Origin: Nitrospira sp. | GTDB lineage: Bacteria; Nitrospirota; Nitrospiria; Nitrospirales; Nitrospiraceae | NCBI GenBank assembly: GCA_005239465.1 | Contig: SPAW01000029.1 | Location: 1-64,000 of the forward strand | Direction: 5' to 3' | Length of the DNA: 64,000 bases | The notes under the pieces: generated by a model | Databases searched by the model: none | What the model was told of the DNA's origin: nothing | What the model saw: the letters and a program-made list of their open reading frames with translations, nothing else | Part shown: positions 25,356 through 34,276 of the stretch, in pieces | Layout: each line of letters opens with the position of its first letter | Numbering within the stretch: the stretch's first letter is position 1 | Position numbers and translations under genes: made by a program

Positions 25356-26465
25356 TCAGTACAAGACGGTCCTGAGTATAGGTGAGGGATCGCTCCGCTC
25401 TTCAACCAGTACCGATACCCGTCCAACGATGCGTCCGTCCTCTGTCTCCACGTCCACTCGCCAATCTCCGGGGTTGAGCCGTTGCTTGAACGTGTAGGCG
25501 CGATAGCCGCCTTCTCGACCGCCAGAGATCTTGATGGGGATCTTGTCGGCATGGGTGAAGGGCTTGTCATCGTTCGCCCGGAAATACCAATGGTGATAGA
25601 CGGTGGTGTTCAGGTCCACCGGCGCGAAGACGGCAGTGAAGCAGTAGATCGGTTCGTCGGCGGGGAAGGTGTTGTCCGAACGTTTCCAGACCTGATACCA
25701 CTCCTTTTCAAACGAAAGTTCGAACCGGTCACCGGCCTTCTTCACCTCGTGATAAATCCCACCGAACTTGAGCGAAAGCGGCACGGGCGGAATCCAGTTT
25801 AGGAAATAAAACCCGACGAGGAGACCTATTAGTACGAAGGCAGGAGCCGTCACTCCGACTGCCTCGCGCTTCGAACGATCCGGATTATTGCGATAGATCA
25901 ACTGGACCACGCGGAAGGTCACTCCCGCGCTCAGCCCGGCTCCGACCAGAAAGATTGCTGAGTTCATGTAGCCCGTCATCACCGGCAGAAAGAATGTGAA
26001 GAAAGCGAAGCACACCAGGGCGTACAGGCTCACCAGCAGAAGCAGGCTGGAGAGCCGATCGCGAAGAAACTCGTTGACGATTAGCAGCGCGACCAACAGG
26101 GCGAAAAAGATCGCCGTGCTGGTGAGAGTGGCACTACGTGAATAGAAAATGGCATAAGCGCTGAAGAGGCTACCCAAGAGAAACTGCACGGCCATCGGAT
26201 AGTATGGCCTCACGCGCAGCACCCAGCGCGCAAAGGGCGCGAGCGCGGCCAACTGTTCACGATCCTGCGCCGGCTCGATCCCTAACCGCCCGGTCAGTAC
26301 GATGAGCACGCCCAGGAGAAGCAGATAAATCAGCAGCAAGAGGTTATCCTGCAGCCGATCGATGCGCGTCAGCGTGAGGGTGTCATAGGTCACGCCCGAG
26401 AGAAAAAACACAGCGGGCATGAAGGGCTTCGCGAGAAGGGATTGCACGTTCGCGATCGGGCTCAT
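25356..26465 (-). CDS. DUF2914 membrane protein
   Basis: A 369-residue protein. About six to eight TM helices fill residues 15-230. A soluble C-terminal domain follows with the DUF2914 pattern: HHWYFRANDDKPFTHADKIPIK, GGREGGYRAYTFK and NPGDWRVDVETEDGRIVGR. The domain resembles beta-sandwich modules, and its function is unknown. It lies just downstream of the broken FKBP gene's start, on the same strand. Confidence 0.82.
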   Translation of the reverse strand: MSPIANVQSLLAKPFMPAVFFLSGVTYDTLTLTRIDRLQDNLLLLIYLLLLGVLIVLTGRLGIEPAQDREQLAALAPFARWVLRVRPYYPMAVQFLLGSLFSAYAIFYSRSATLTSTAIFFALLVALLIVNEFLRDRLSSLLLLVSLYALVCFAFFTFFLPVMTGYMNSAIFLVGAGLSAGVTFRVVQLIYRNNPDRSKREAVGVTAPAFVLIGLLVGFYFLNWIPPVPLSLKFGGIYHEVKKAGDRFELSFEKEWYQVWKRSDNTFPADEPIYCFTAVFAPVDLNTTVYHHWYFRANDDKPFTHADKIPIKISGGREGGYRAYTFKQRLNPGDWRVDVETEDGRIVGRVSVLVEERSDPSPILRTVLY

Positions 26466-26598
26466 GCCCCCACTGTGCGAAATCCAGCGGGTTTGTTCAA
26501 CGAAATATTGGTTTCAGGGAAAGGTGCTTGTGGGCTGCGCGACTATGCCGTCTTATCGACTCGTCGCTCGCGAGACATGCTTCACGCTTCACAGTATT

Positions 26599-27687
26599 TC
26601 ACACAAACGCGGGAAGCGGCGCATACTCGACGGGGTGGCCGATCAGCCGTTCCAACCATCCCGCCATCGCGTCTTCTTTGAGAGGGGCCCGGTTCAAGCG
26701 GGCTTCGATCTGGAATTGTCCGTTGAATCCGACGATGCCGATGATGGCCGAGGCGTCCTCGTTTTCGGGCAACAGCTCCTGCGTCTGAAACTCGCACAAC
26801 GTGGCGTAGAGGCGGCCATCGGGTTGGATCGCTTCCAGCACCTCTGGCAGATCGTCGAGGGGGCAATGAACCGAGCAGCGATACGAGAAGCGCGCTCCCG
26901 GTTCAATCGCCTGGAACTCGGTCAGGGCCTCTTCGGAAAATCCTGTGAGGTAGGCGCGGACCCCGGCCGGCTCAGGTGCAAATGTCTCGGCGAGCTTGCT
27001 GGCCGGCACTAAGAACTCGAATGCATCAGATGTGTTGTACTCGAACTGGCAAGGGCCAAACGCATCGGGCCAGGAGCAGAAGAAGGGGATAGAGGGATCG
27101 GACGGCCGCAGTACCACGGCATCCTTCTCGACGTGAGTCTCAATCGGCAGCTCCAGCGTGGCGATGGCTTCGAGGAACGCCGCGCGCCGCTCATCCAACC
27201 AGCGCGTCCGATCGGCGTCCCCGCGCGTTTCGCCCGGCGTGATGACCACCTGGGTCTGAAGACGGATACGGATGAACGAGTGGGCGTGCCGAAACCCGAT
27301 CCAGAGCATGCTGCGTTGCGCATGAAGTCGCAGCGCCTCGCGGAGGCGCCAGGGATGGCTGACAGAGCAGTACGTGCCGACGTCTTGATGGCGTTGATAA
27401 ACGGTGTGGTAGGCCCCGGAGAGCAGAAAGAAATCGCCACGCCACTTCTCCCGCACATGGACCAGCGTGACATCTTCCGTCGCCCAGGGATCGAGCTGAT
27501 CGAAGTCGTCAGGCGACTCGATGGTCCATTCCTCAACGTAACAGATGACGTCATTGGCCGGCGCCACCGGCTTCAAGCCCAGCGCCAGCAAGCGGTCGCC
27601 TACCGCAAGGGCCTGGCTGAAAGTCAGCGGAGTCGTCGTTTCCCACCTCCGCTCACGCACCAGACGGCCTCCCCAGCCTTCGACCAA
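26599..27687 (-). CDS. Conserved-looking hypothetical protein
   Basis: A 362-residue soluble protein with no signal peptide and no motif I can assign. It is long, has normal codon structure, and is rich in aromatic residues and short polar blocks such as WRGDFFLLSGAYHTVYQRHQ. Spacers on both sides carry repeats. I do not recognise a family. Confidence 0.68.
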   Translation of the reverse strand: MVEGWGGRLVRERRWETTTPLTFSQALAVGDRLLALGLKPVAPANDVICYVEEWTIESPDDFDQLDPWATEDVTLVHVREKWRGDFFLLSGAYHTVYQRHQDVGTYCSVSHPWRLREALRLHAQRSMLWIGFRHAHSFIRIRLQTQVVITPGETRGDADRTRWLDERRAAFLEAIATLELPIETHVEKDAVVLRPSDPSIPFFCSWPDAFGPCQFEYNTSDAFEFLVPASKLAETFAPEPAGVRAYLTGFSEEALTEFQAIEPGARFSYRCSVHCPLDDLPEVLEAIQPDGRLYATLCEFQTQELLPENEDASAIIGIVGFNGQFQIEARLNRAPLKEDAMAGWLERLIGHPVEYAPLPAFV

Positions 27688-27736
27688 TCATCGTGATGTT
27701 GAGAGAGTAAGCCAGCACTCATTGGCCGTGATGCGT

Positions 27737-27900
27737 CCCTCGACTTGGCTCGGCCTGCGATCGTTCGACCCAGAGGCTCTCGACGGGCGAGCTCAGTCGA
27801 GTCGGACGGTGAGCCTGCCCCTCGACTCGGCTCGGCCCGCGATCGTTCGACCCAGAGGCTCTCGACGGGCGTGCTCGGTCGCGTCGGGCCTTGAGCCTGT
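27737..27900. repeat. Two tandem copies of an 82-bp repeat
   Basis: CCCTCGACT(T/C)GGCTCGG begins at 27737 and again at 27819. Each copy continues through GCGATCGTTCGACCCAGAGG and CTCTCGACGGGCG. They differ at a few positions. A CCTGTCGAAGGGTCGAA word follows. The spacer has no gene. Confidence 0.75.
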
Positions 27901-27994
27901 CGAAGGGTCGAACCGTGATACGTATCTTGTAACAACCCTCTTCGGCTTACTGGAGATACGAACGACGCTTCACGACGCACGAATCAGAGGTCTG

Positions 27995-28642
27995 TTACCG
28001 TGCAGGCCGCAGGCCCTTCTGCTCGATCATCGTATCGGCGATGAATCGGTCGATTCCGTCTTTTAATGTTGCCGACAGCAGTTCCTGAACATCGTCCTCG
28101 TCAAACCAGAAAACCGTCCGGCTCTGCACACCCTCGACGCTGCGCGTCGTCGTGCTCTTGTCCCCCAGATTCATGGCCTTAATCGTGAACCGGCTGTTAG
28201 TATCGATCACGGTGGAAAAGACGCGGCTCTTCGCATTGGCAGAAAAGTCTTGAACCTGTCCGCTGATCACGATGTCGGCGTCGGTCACCGACACAGCCGG
28301 GGACACACGCACGTTCCAAGCCCGCTCCCGCCAGCCACGCGCTTTCAGCCGGTCGGCCAGCTCCTGTGTGATCACGTCACCGGGCCGTTCACCTGCCACG
28401 TTGAAGTAGGTGACGCCGCCCCAGAGGTGGCTGCGCATCCCAACACGGCTTTTCTCCAAGCGTCGATCTTCAAACGGCTCGATCATGATCTTCACCGGCT
28501 CCGTGTCGGCAAACTGAGCCGTCGGCTGCTTCGTATGCAGATCAAGATAGCGGAGTTCCTCCTTCCCCACACAGCCGGCCACGGTCAACACAGCCATTGT
28601 CAATCCCAACACCAGCGTAGTTCGTACAGACAGTCGTTTCAC
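27995..28642 (-). CDS. Lipoprotein of unknown function (YajG-like features)
   Basis: A 215-residue protein started by GTG at 28642 with GGAGG upstream. The signal peptide ends at the lipobox TVAGC. The mature protein has IMIEPFEDRRLEKSRVG and ADIVISGQVQDFSANAKS. Then comes a pattern seen in outer-membrane lipoproteins that handle periplasmic assembly. The family is not certain. Its upstream gene is on the same strand but 89 bp away. Confidence 0.68.
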   Translation of the reverse strand: MKRLSVRTTLVLGLTMAVLTVAGCVGKEELRYLDLHTKQPTAQFADTEPVKIMIEPFEDRRLEKSRVGMRSHLWGGVTYFNVAGERPGDVITQELADRLKARGWRERAWNVRVSPAVSVTDADIVISGQVQDFSANAKSRVFSTVIDTNSRFTIKAMNLGDKSTTTRSVEGVQSRTVFWFDEDDVQELLSATLKDGIDRFIADTMIEQKGLRPAR

Positions 28643-28730
28643 AGGTTCCTCCTCGCGCTAGACAGGTTCGGAGCGATGGTGGCCTAGTCTACCGAAGTTG
28701 TGGATCAGAGACAATTGGGCAGAAAGGGGC

Positions 28731-29354
28731 CTAGGGAGTGATGACGGGAAGCACCGCCCGAAAGGTCTCACTGCTGAATTGCGACAGGTGCCCTGCGTGA
28801 ACCCGCGGATCGGTCCACAGCATACAACAGATAATCTTCACAAACGATCGCTCAGCCAGCACGGCGGCGATCTGGGCTTTGCGATCATGCGTGATGGGCA
28901 GCGTATAGCCTTCGCCACGCTTCCATTCCCATAGAGTCGGCGCCAGCGAGAGTTCTAAGTCCTTTCCTGCTAGTTGATGAAACCGGTCTACGATGTGCTT
29001 CTTGTACAGCTTGATCCCTGCGCCTTCGAGCAGGAGCGCGCAGGACACATAGTGGCCCCACCAGAAGAGCGTGCGAAAGGTGAACTTGTTCGCACCATCA
29101 AAGTGCTTGGGACAATCGAGATACTGATATGGGAAGTCTTCGAGATGCTCACCTTTCACCAACTGATGGGTTTTCGGATTGAAACCGGGCGGGGTCACCA
29201 ACGACACCCCTGCGAGTTCGTTCTGTAGGGCGCCATGCGTGGCCTCCAGTATGCCCCGCATCTTTACCATGATCGCGGCCTTCTTGCGAAAGAACTGGGC
29301 ATCGGCCAGCAGGCTGACTTCGTCCGGGGTGAAGGATGGGGTCGGCCGGTTCAT
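28731..29354 (-). CDS. Hypothetical protein
   Basis: The start at 29354 gives 207 residues; the longer frame reads into a repeat-rich spacer. No signal peptide or recognised motif is seen. Basic and aromatic residues are frequent (PYQYLDCPKHFDGANKFTFRTLFWW). The spacer upstream has GCTGACAAGC and GCAAGCTAGCAAGCTGAC words. Confidence 0.62.
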   Translation of the reverse strand: MNRPTPSFTPDEVSLLADAQFFRKKAAIMVKMRGILEATHGALQNELAGVSLVTPPGFNPKTHQLVKGEHLEDFPYQYLDCPKHFDGANKFTFRTLFWWGHYVSCALLLEGAGIKLYKKHIVDRFHQLAGKDLELSLAPTLWEWKRGEGYTLPITHDRKAQIAAVLAERSFVKIICCMLWTDPRVHAGHLSQFSSETFRAVLPVITP

Positions 29355-29496
29355 TGAAAAGAAGGCTGACGAGCTGGCAAGAGGATGGGCTGACAAGCCC
29401 GCAAGCTAGCAAGCTGACACGTTCGCGATGAGATCACTCCCTCATTCACCTGTCAACCTGCACTCTTGTCAGCCTGTCCCGCAATCAGCCTTGCGC

Positions 29497-29874
29497 CTAC
29501 CGTTGATGCGTTTCGAACGAAGAGACGGTCAGCTCGTAGTGCCGACGGCAGTCGGCGCAGCGGAGGAGCACAAGATCCTGGAACACGTCCATCTCACGGA
29601 GCGTGATCGACGCCTGATGCGTCGCGATGCAGGCGCTGAGCAGAGACTCTCCGGGGTCTTCCTCATTCGAAGGCCCCCCTCCGGTCGCTTCTTTTGCCGC
29701 GGAATCTTTCGGAACCACCATGCCCAAGGTCAGATGATGGGCCGACGTGCAAGAGCTGCAGGACAGGACCAACGTCCGATCATCCGCCATCCGCTTCACC
29801 GTCACACACAGGGGATGGACCGACCAGCACTGCTGGAGAAACGCCCCGCTGCGGATAATCTGCGCCATCGTCAT
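29497..29874 (-). CDS. Small cysteine-rich hypothetical protein
   Basis: A 125-residue protein with two pairs, CSSC near residue 39 and CADC near residue 107, that could bind a metal. A 20-residue Gly/Ser/Glu-rich stretch lies between them. It also has an isolated C-x(2) feature in the N-terminal part. The function is unknown. Confidence 0.6.
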   Translation of the reverse strand: MTMAQIIRSGAFLQQCWSVHPLCVTVKRMADDRTLVLSCSSCTSAHHLTLGMVVPKDSAAKEATGGGPSNEEDPGESLLSACIATHQASITLREMDVFQDLVLLRCADCRRHYELTVSSFETHQR

Positions 29875-29978
29875 TCCTCACGCCGAACTGCCCGAGCGGT
29901 TAGCAGGTATCGGAAAACCTTCGTGGGTACGCCAATACTTCGCTAGTCCGCACATCTGGAACATCCGGAGTACACGGC

Positions 29979-30262
29979 GCAGGATGCTCAAAAAGGCCGC
30001 TGTTCTCACCCGCCCAACCCCGGCGCGCGGCTCGACTGAGCTCGCCGAAGTCCAAGACGCACCATTCCCCGTGCAAGGCCGCAGCGAGCGAAGAGGCGAG
30101 GAGGTACATACCGCACTTCGTGTGGGCCGTTCGCCCTTCGGAATGGGTCTTGGCGAACGGATAAGCCCTTACATCTTTTCCGCCTCTAAGCGACTCATGC
30201 CCATCGTTGAACCTCTGAGCGACGCGAGAACGACGCTGGCGGACTTTTTCAGCATCCTGCTA
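29979..30262. repeat. Dispersed TIR element, copy 2 (284 bp)
   Basis: The ends are GCAGGATGCTCAAAAAGGCC at the left and GGACTTTTTCAGCATCCTGC then TAG at the right, which are near-perfect inverted repeats. The central hairpin pairs CCGTTCGCC (30127-30135) with GGCGAACGG (30152-30160). The right end supplies the TAG stop of the downstream membrane gene on the minus strand. It is the most complete copy. Confidence 0.82.
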
Positions 30263-30595
30263 GAACTTCCACAGCACCAGCATGAGCACCCAGCCGACCA
30301 GGTATGGAATCACACAGGAGTAGAGCAAGACCGACTTCGCTCGGTCTGGTGAGACATTGCGCGAGAGCTGTTCCTTGTAGACGAATTCATAGGAAAGTAT
30401 CATCACCGTGAGTGTCAGCGCCAACGCACGGCTCGTCCGAGGCCACGTATACTGGCCGCTGATAACAAAGTTGGCCGTGAAGAATCCGCTGAAAAGCAAG
30501 ATCAGCGGAGCCAGTGCCAATCGGACGGTTTCAGAGAAAACCGTGTGCCACCCTGGGCGCACGTGTACCGGACGTGATTGCAAGCCGGAATTCAC
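30260..30595 (-). CDS. Small membrane protein (three TM helices)
   Basis: The start is taken as GTG at 30595, because it overlaps the upstream gene's TGA as GTGA; a longer frame from 30676 would overlap that gene by 84 bp. The 111-residue product has three hydrophobic stretches near residues 27-47, 58-73 and 89-109. Its TAG stop lies in the terminal repeat of the dispersed element. No family is recognised. Confidence 0.62.
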   Translation of the reverse strand: MNSGLQSRPVHVRPGWHTVFSETVRLALAPLILLFSGFFTANFVISGQYTWPRTSRALALTLTVMILSYEFVYKEQLSRNVSPDRAKSVLLYSCVIPYLVGWVLMLVLWKF

Positions 30596-30882
30596 GACCC
30601 GACAGCCACGGGGGTCTCGTCCCTTTGGGGGAAAGGAGAGGAGGTCCCTTCTTGAGCTGCGCGGCAGGCCTTGCACACCCTAGGTCGCACTTTCAGAAAG
30701 GAGACTTTCCCACTGGCGAGGCAACTATAGTGAACGAATTCGTCGCAGACCGTGCAGCGGGACCATCCGCCGCGGAACATCGTTTTGTCCCGATACAACC
30801 CCTGCTGGCAGACCTTGCAGTTCCGGGGCTCAATCCCCAGCAGCATCGGTTCCCAATCCCCACCGCCTTTTCTGATGCTCAT
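30592..30882 (-). CDS. Small RING/treble-clef-like zinc protein
   Basis: The start at 30882 gives 96 residues. Metal ligands are regularly spaced: CKVC, CTVC, H-x2-C in FVHYSC and CKAC. This resembles a two-site zinc domain such as a RING or PHD-like fold. A GTGA junction couples it to the small membrane protein. It follows the restriction gene on the minus strand but is 56 bp away. Confidence 0.65.
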   Translation of the reverse strand: MSIRKGGGDWEPMLLGIEPRNCKVCQQGLYRDKTMFRGGWSRCTVCDEFVHYSCLASGKVSFLKVRPRVCKACRAAQEGTSSPFPQRDETPVAVGS

Positions 30883-30938
30883 CGTGGGGGGAGTATAGCG
30901 AAGTGACTCCATAAGGGGCAAGAGGCGAAAGTATGCCT

Positions 30939-33629
30939 CTATTTCGAACTTTCTTGCACAGCCTTCATAATTCCTGAGAAGTCTCCCTCGGTCGGCATTT
31001 CGAACAAACATCGGCCGCCGCTCCGGGAAGCCCACACAGATCCGACCGCTCGTTTTTCCTCAGCATCGACACCGTCGTACAGATGCTTGCCTTTGTATTC
31101 GATCGCCAACACACGTCCGTCAGTCAGCTGACAAAGGAAGTCCGGGTAAAACCAGTCCTTCGATGTTTGGAGCCGGAACGATGAGGGCTTGCGAGATAGA
31201 TTCCGTACCCAAAACTGCACTTGGGGAAGTCCGTCGAGGAACTGCGCGCACCGAAACTCTTCCGTGGTCTGACCATCGGCCGTCTTTTCGGAAAGTTCTC
31301 CCGGCTTTGGTCCGAAGTAGTGTTTCTGAAACAGGAAGCCACCTTCATAGACACGGCTTGGTTCATAGCCCATCGTTTTGAAGTTGATCGTGCGCCCTTC
31401 GTCAACGGTCAGCGGTGAATCGGGAAGGAGCAGTGACTGGAAGGTGGCCTTGCGCTCGCTCTCTCGATGCTCCTGGATACGCGCCGCAATCTCATCACGA
31501 AGGCGGAATCTGTCAAGCGCGAGACTATCGACATCCGTAATCGCCCGCGTCGCCATAAGACCCCGAATAACCTTTCGCAAAAACTCCGCCGATTCCCCGG
31601 CAGGAATGTCGCGATGATCGATCCCACCATCAAGCCACGCAACCAACCCCTCGATTGACCAGTGTTCGGCACCCCCAAGTTGGAGCACATGCTGGTGCAA
31701 CTGCCCGACAAAGTCCGCATCGGGGGGATTATGGATCACATACGCTTGAACATCACCTTTCTCACCGACATCGAGCACACCGCCATAACCAACTGGACGT
31801 TTCCGGGGATCATAGTTGCTCACCAGCGATGCATCTTTTTCGCTGAGCTTCCACGGATGTTCGATCAAGAACGTACTCTCGAACTCATAGAGCATTCCAT
31901 TTTCGGCGAAGCACAACTGCGGCACGAGAAAGTCGAGCTGCTGTTCGTAGGGCGATGGACTGCGGGGAGCCCCCGTCCCACCGAAGGCCTGCTCCGCCTT
32001 GCGCACCAATTCGGCAGCGGCTTCCACTTTGGCCTTGGCTTCGGGCGTCATGAGGCAGCTCTTCACCTTTTCGGTATCGGCCTGATCGAGCGGAACCACG
32101 ATGGTGATGGTGCCGGTTGCGGCATCGATCCGCACTTTCCCTGCGAGCGCGGCCACCTGAACCTGAGCTACAGTTGCATCAATTTCAGTTGGCGCAAGCT
32201 GGACAGTCTGTGGCTGCACGCCGAGCGGCAGGGTCCCTTGAGGCACCGGAATGATGATCCGCTCCGCCTCCGCAGTCGTAAAGCCGTTGTGTTCCAGCGC
32301 CTCGCGCAGTTCGGCCAGCACGTCCGTGATCGACTCCGACACGGAGAAGGCATAGGCGCAGTTCAGATCGGGATGCCGCTTGGCTTGGGCATTCGGCAGC
32401 CGGAGGATACGCCCGACGATTTGCTCGATTGCCGTGGCCGATCGCGTATCTTTCAGGCTGCACAGCACATAGGCGAATGGGCAATCCCACCCCTCCCGCA
32501 ACTTCTCCACGGTGATAATGACGCGGACATGGCATTTGGGCGAGGCGATGTCTTTCACATCTTTCAGTTCGTCCAACCTGCCGACGGAGATTTTCACCTC
32601 ATCCTTTAAGAGGCTGAATTCTCGTACCAGCCGGTCGCGCAGCGGCTCACAGGTGTCCACCCGTTCTGCTTGGATCAAGAGGATGGGCCGGATATATTCG
32701 GTCGTCTGTTGCCCCTCGGCCACGGCAAACTTTTCAAGATCAGCACGCAGCGTGATCGCTTCTGCCAATAGTTGGTCTCGCTGGCTGGGATGCCGCGTGA
32801 TGACTCGCAACGGCAGCTTGACCATCTGCGCCGCCTTCAATTCTGCCGCTGAAACACGATGCAGGACATTGGAGGGATTCTTTTCGCGCGCCGGCGTCGC
32901 CGTAAACTCCACGATGCAAGACGGCAGTACGTTTCCAAGCGTAGAGAAGGACAGTTCGGTCCGCGCATTGTGCGCCTCGTCCACAATAACGATCGGTCGA
33001 CGTAGCCGCAGCATGTTCACAAGTGACGGCTTGGGTTTCCCGTCAGCCCCCTTCAATAAATCGGGGATGCGGTCGACGGGAACATTGAGCAGGTGTTCGG
33101 CAAATGCGCCGTTCTGGTCATAGACCTTGCGCCCGGTGGTATCTTCGACGCGGAACGATTGAATCGTGGAGACAATCACGACCGTTTGTCCCTCGACCAT
33201 CGCACGCGACAGGCGTAACGCCTCCTCGATGGTCACCACTTCCACGGCGCCACAGGCAAGTTCCAACGCACGACGATACGGATGACGTGGATCGCGTAAC
33301 GCATCGGCTGTCTGATCCAGAATCGTATTGCTCGGCACCAGCCACAGCACCACGGCCCGCTCGGTTCGTAAGAACTCGCGCTGGGCCAACCCTGCGGCAT
33401 AACAAGCGAGCAGTGTTTTCCCCCCACCCGTAGGCACACGCAGACACACGTACGGAATGTTCACATCCAGCCCTGTGACCGACACCGGCAGGTAAGGCAT
33501 GGCCTCGCCGGAGTAACGCCGCGTCACCTCTCCGAAAGCCGTCGCAGGATTTCTCGTTTGAGCCGTTGCGTGAAAGAACCCACGCAACGCATCCAACACC
33601 TGCTCTTGATAGCCTTTGAGCGTAATCAC
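30939..33629 (-). CDS. res: Type III restriction endonuclease Res subunit
   Basis: An 896-residue helicase-nuclease. The Walker A motif is VPTGGGKT (K71), DEAH-box VDEAHNAR is near residue 228, and FTATPAREKN is motif III. Helicase C motifs include EKLREGWDCPFAYVL and QIVGRILRLP. A PD-(D/E)XK nuclease is at the end: P829-D830, then E844-x-K846 in YPDF...LAIEYKGKHL. With Mod it would cleave DNA carrying unmethylated sites. It overlaps the ORF6N stop as ATGA and looks complete. Confidence 0.93.
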   Translation of the reverse strand: MITLKGYQEQVLDALRGFFHATAQTRNPATAFGEVTRRYSGEAMPYLPVSVTGLDVNIPYVCLRVPTGGGKTLLACYAAGLAQREFLRTERAVVLWLVPSNTILDQTADALRDPRHPYRRALELACGAVEVVTIEEALRLSRAMVEGQTVVIVSTIQSFRVEDTTGRKVYDQNGAFAEHLLNVPVDRIPDLLKGADGKPKPSLVNMLRLRRPIVIVDEAHNARTELSFSTLGNVLPSCIVEFTATPAREKNPSNVLHRVSAAELKAAQMVKLPLRVITRHPSQRDQLLAEAITLRADLEKFAVAEGQQTTEYIRPILLIQAERVDTCEPLRDRLVREFSLLKDEVKISVGRLDELKDVKDIASPKCHVRVIITVEKLREGWDCPFAYVLCSLKDTRSATAIEQIVGRILRLPNAQAKRHPDLNCAYAFSVSESITDVLAELREALEHNGFTTAEAERIIIPVPQGTLPLGVQPQTVQLAPTEIDATVAQVQVAALAGKVRIDAATGTITIVVPLDQADTEKVKSCLMTPEAKAKVEAAAELVRKAEQAFGGTGAPRSPSPYEQQLDFLVPQLCFAENGMLYEFESTFLIEHPWKLSEKDASLVSNYDPRKRPVGYGGVLDVGEKGDVQAYVIHNPPDADFVGQLHQHVLQLGGAEHWSIEGLVAWLDGGIDHRDIPAGESAEFLRKVIRGLMATRAITDVDSLALDRFRLRDEIAARIQEHRESERKATFQSLLLPDSPLTVDEGRTINFKTMGYEPSRVYEGGFLFQKHYFGPKPGELSEKTADGQTTEEFRCAQFLDGLPQVQFWVRNLSRKPSSFRLQTSKDWFYPDFLCQLTDGRVLAIEYKGKHLYDGVDAEEKRAVGSVWASRSGGRCLFEMPTEGDFSGIMKAVQESSK

Positions 33630-34273
33630 GCTTTGCCCTTCGACTGGAAGCCGACCCGCCGCTTGGGTGGGTCCGGAAGAGGCTGCAACAGCGGCAACAG
33701 CTTCTCATATAGATCCAACAATGCCGAGTCATGCTGAAGCAACGTCCGGTCAATTTCGGCCAGGCGCTTCAGAATCGCCTGATTCGCGGCAATATGTTCG
33801 CGCAAGCGGACGAACGCCCGCACCACAAAGACACTCATGTGGATGGCCCGCTCGCTGCGGAGAATGTTGGCGGCCATGACAGCGCCGTGCTCGGTAAAAG
33901 CCCAGGGACGATACGCCTTACCACGATGACGGCTGGAAGTGGTTACAAACTGTGACCGGTTCAGGGCTTTGCTCCCTTGGGATGAACTCATCGCAAATTG
34001 CGATGAGTTCCCCGTGTCCGTTGGATCAAGAACCTCCTGCATGCTTGAGGTCGCAATATGCGACCTTAAATCGACAAATTCCTTCGCTGTCAATTGGAAG
34101 GCAAAGTCATCGGGAAATCGATGACGATTACGCTTGAATGCCTCATTGAAGCGATAGGTCGGCACCCCGTAGAGCCTCGCCAAGTCGGCATCCAAAACCA
34201 CGCGATGCCCGCGAATCGTAAGAATCAGCGGCTCCAAGGGCTTAAGAACGAACGGCTTCTTGTGAGAAGACAT
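33626..34273 (-). CDS. ORF6N domain protein inside the restriction operon
   Basis: A 215-residue protein with an N-terminal ORF6N domain (ILTIRGHRVVLDADLARLYGVPTYRFNEAFKRN). The typical GKAYRPWAFTEHGAVMAANILRSERA and VFVVRAFVRLRE follow. ORF6N is a DNA-binding-type domain from phage and mobile DNA. The usual short LRSQxxTS-like stretch is expanded to three related pieces: SHIATSS, SQFAMSS and SQFVTTSS. The DNA there has a 13-bp-arm palindrome (33984-34010). It lies 3 bp after mod and overlaps res by 4 bp, so all three are co-expressed. It may regulate the system or be a passenger. Confidence 0.85.
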   Translation of the reverse strand: MSSHKKPFVLKPLEPLILTIRGHRVVLDADLARLYGVPTYRFNEAFKRNRHRFPDDFAFQLTAKEFVDLRSHIATSSMQEVLDPTDTGNSSQFAMSSSQGSKALNRSQFVTTSSRHRGKAYRPWAFTEHGAVMAANILRSERAIHMSVFVVRAFVRLREHIAANQAILKRLAEIDRTLLQHDSALLDLYEKLLPLLQPLPDPPKRRVGFQSKGKA

Positions 34274-34276
34274 GCC

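Noticed and set aside
31662-32609. Long open frame antisense to the restriction gene
   Set aside because: It is a shadow of the res coding strand, has no family resemblance, and the opposite frame carries clear helicase motifs.
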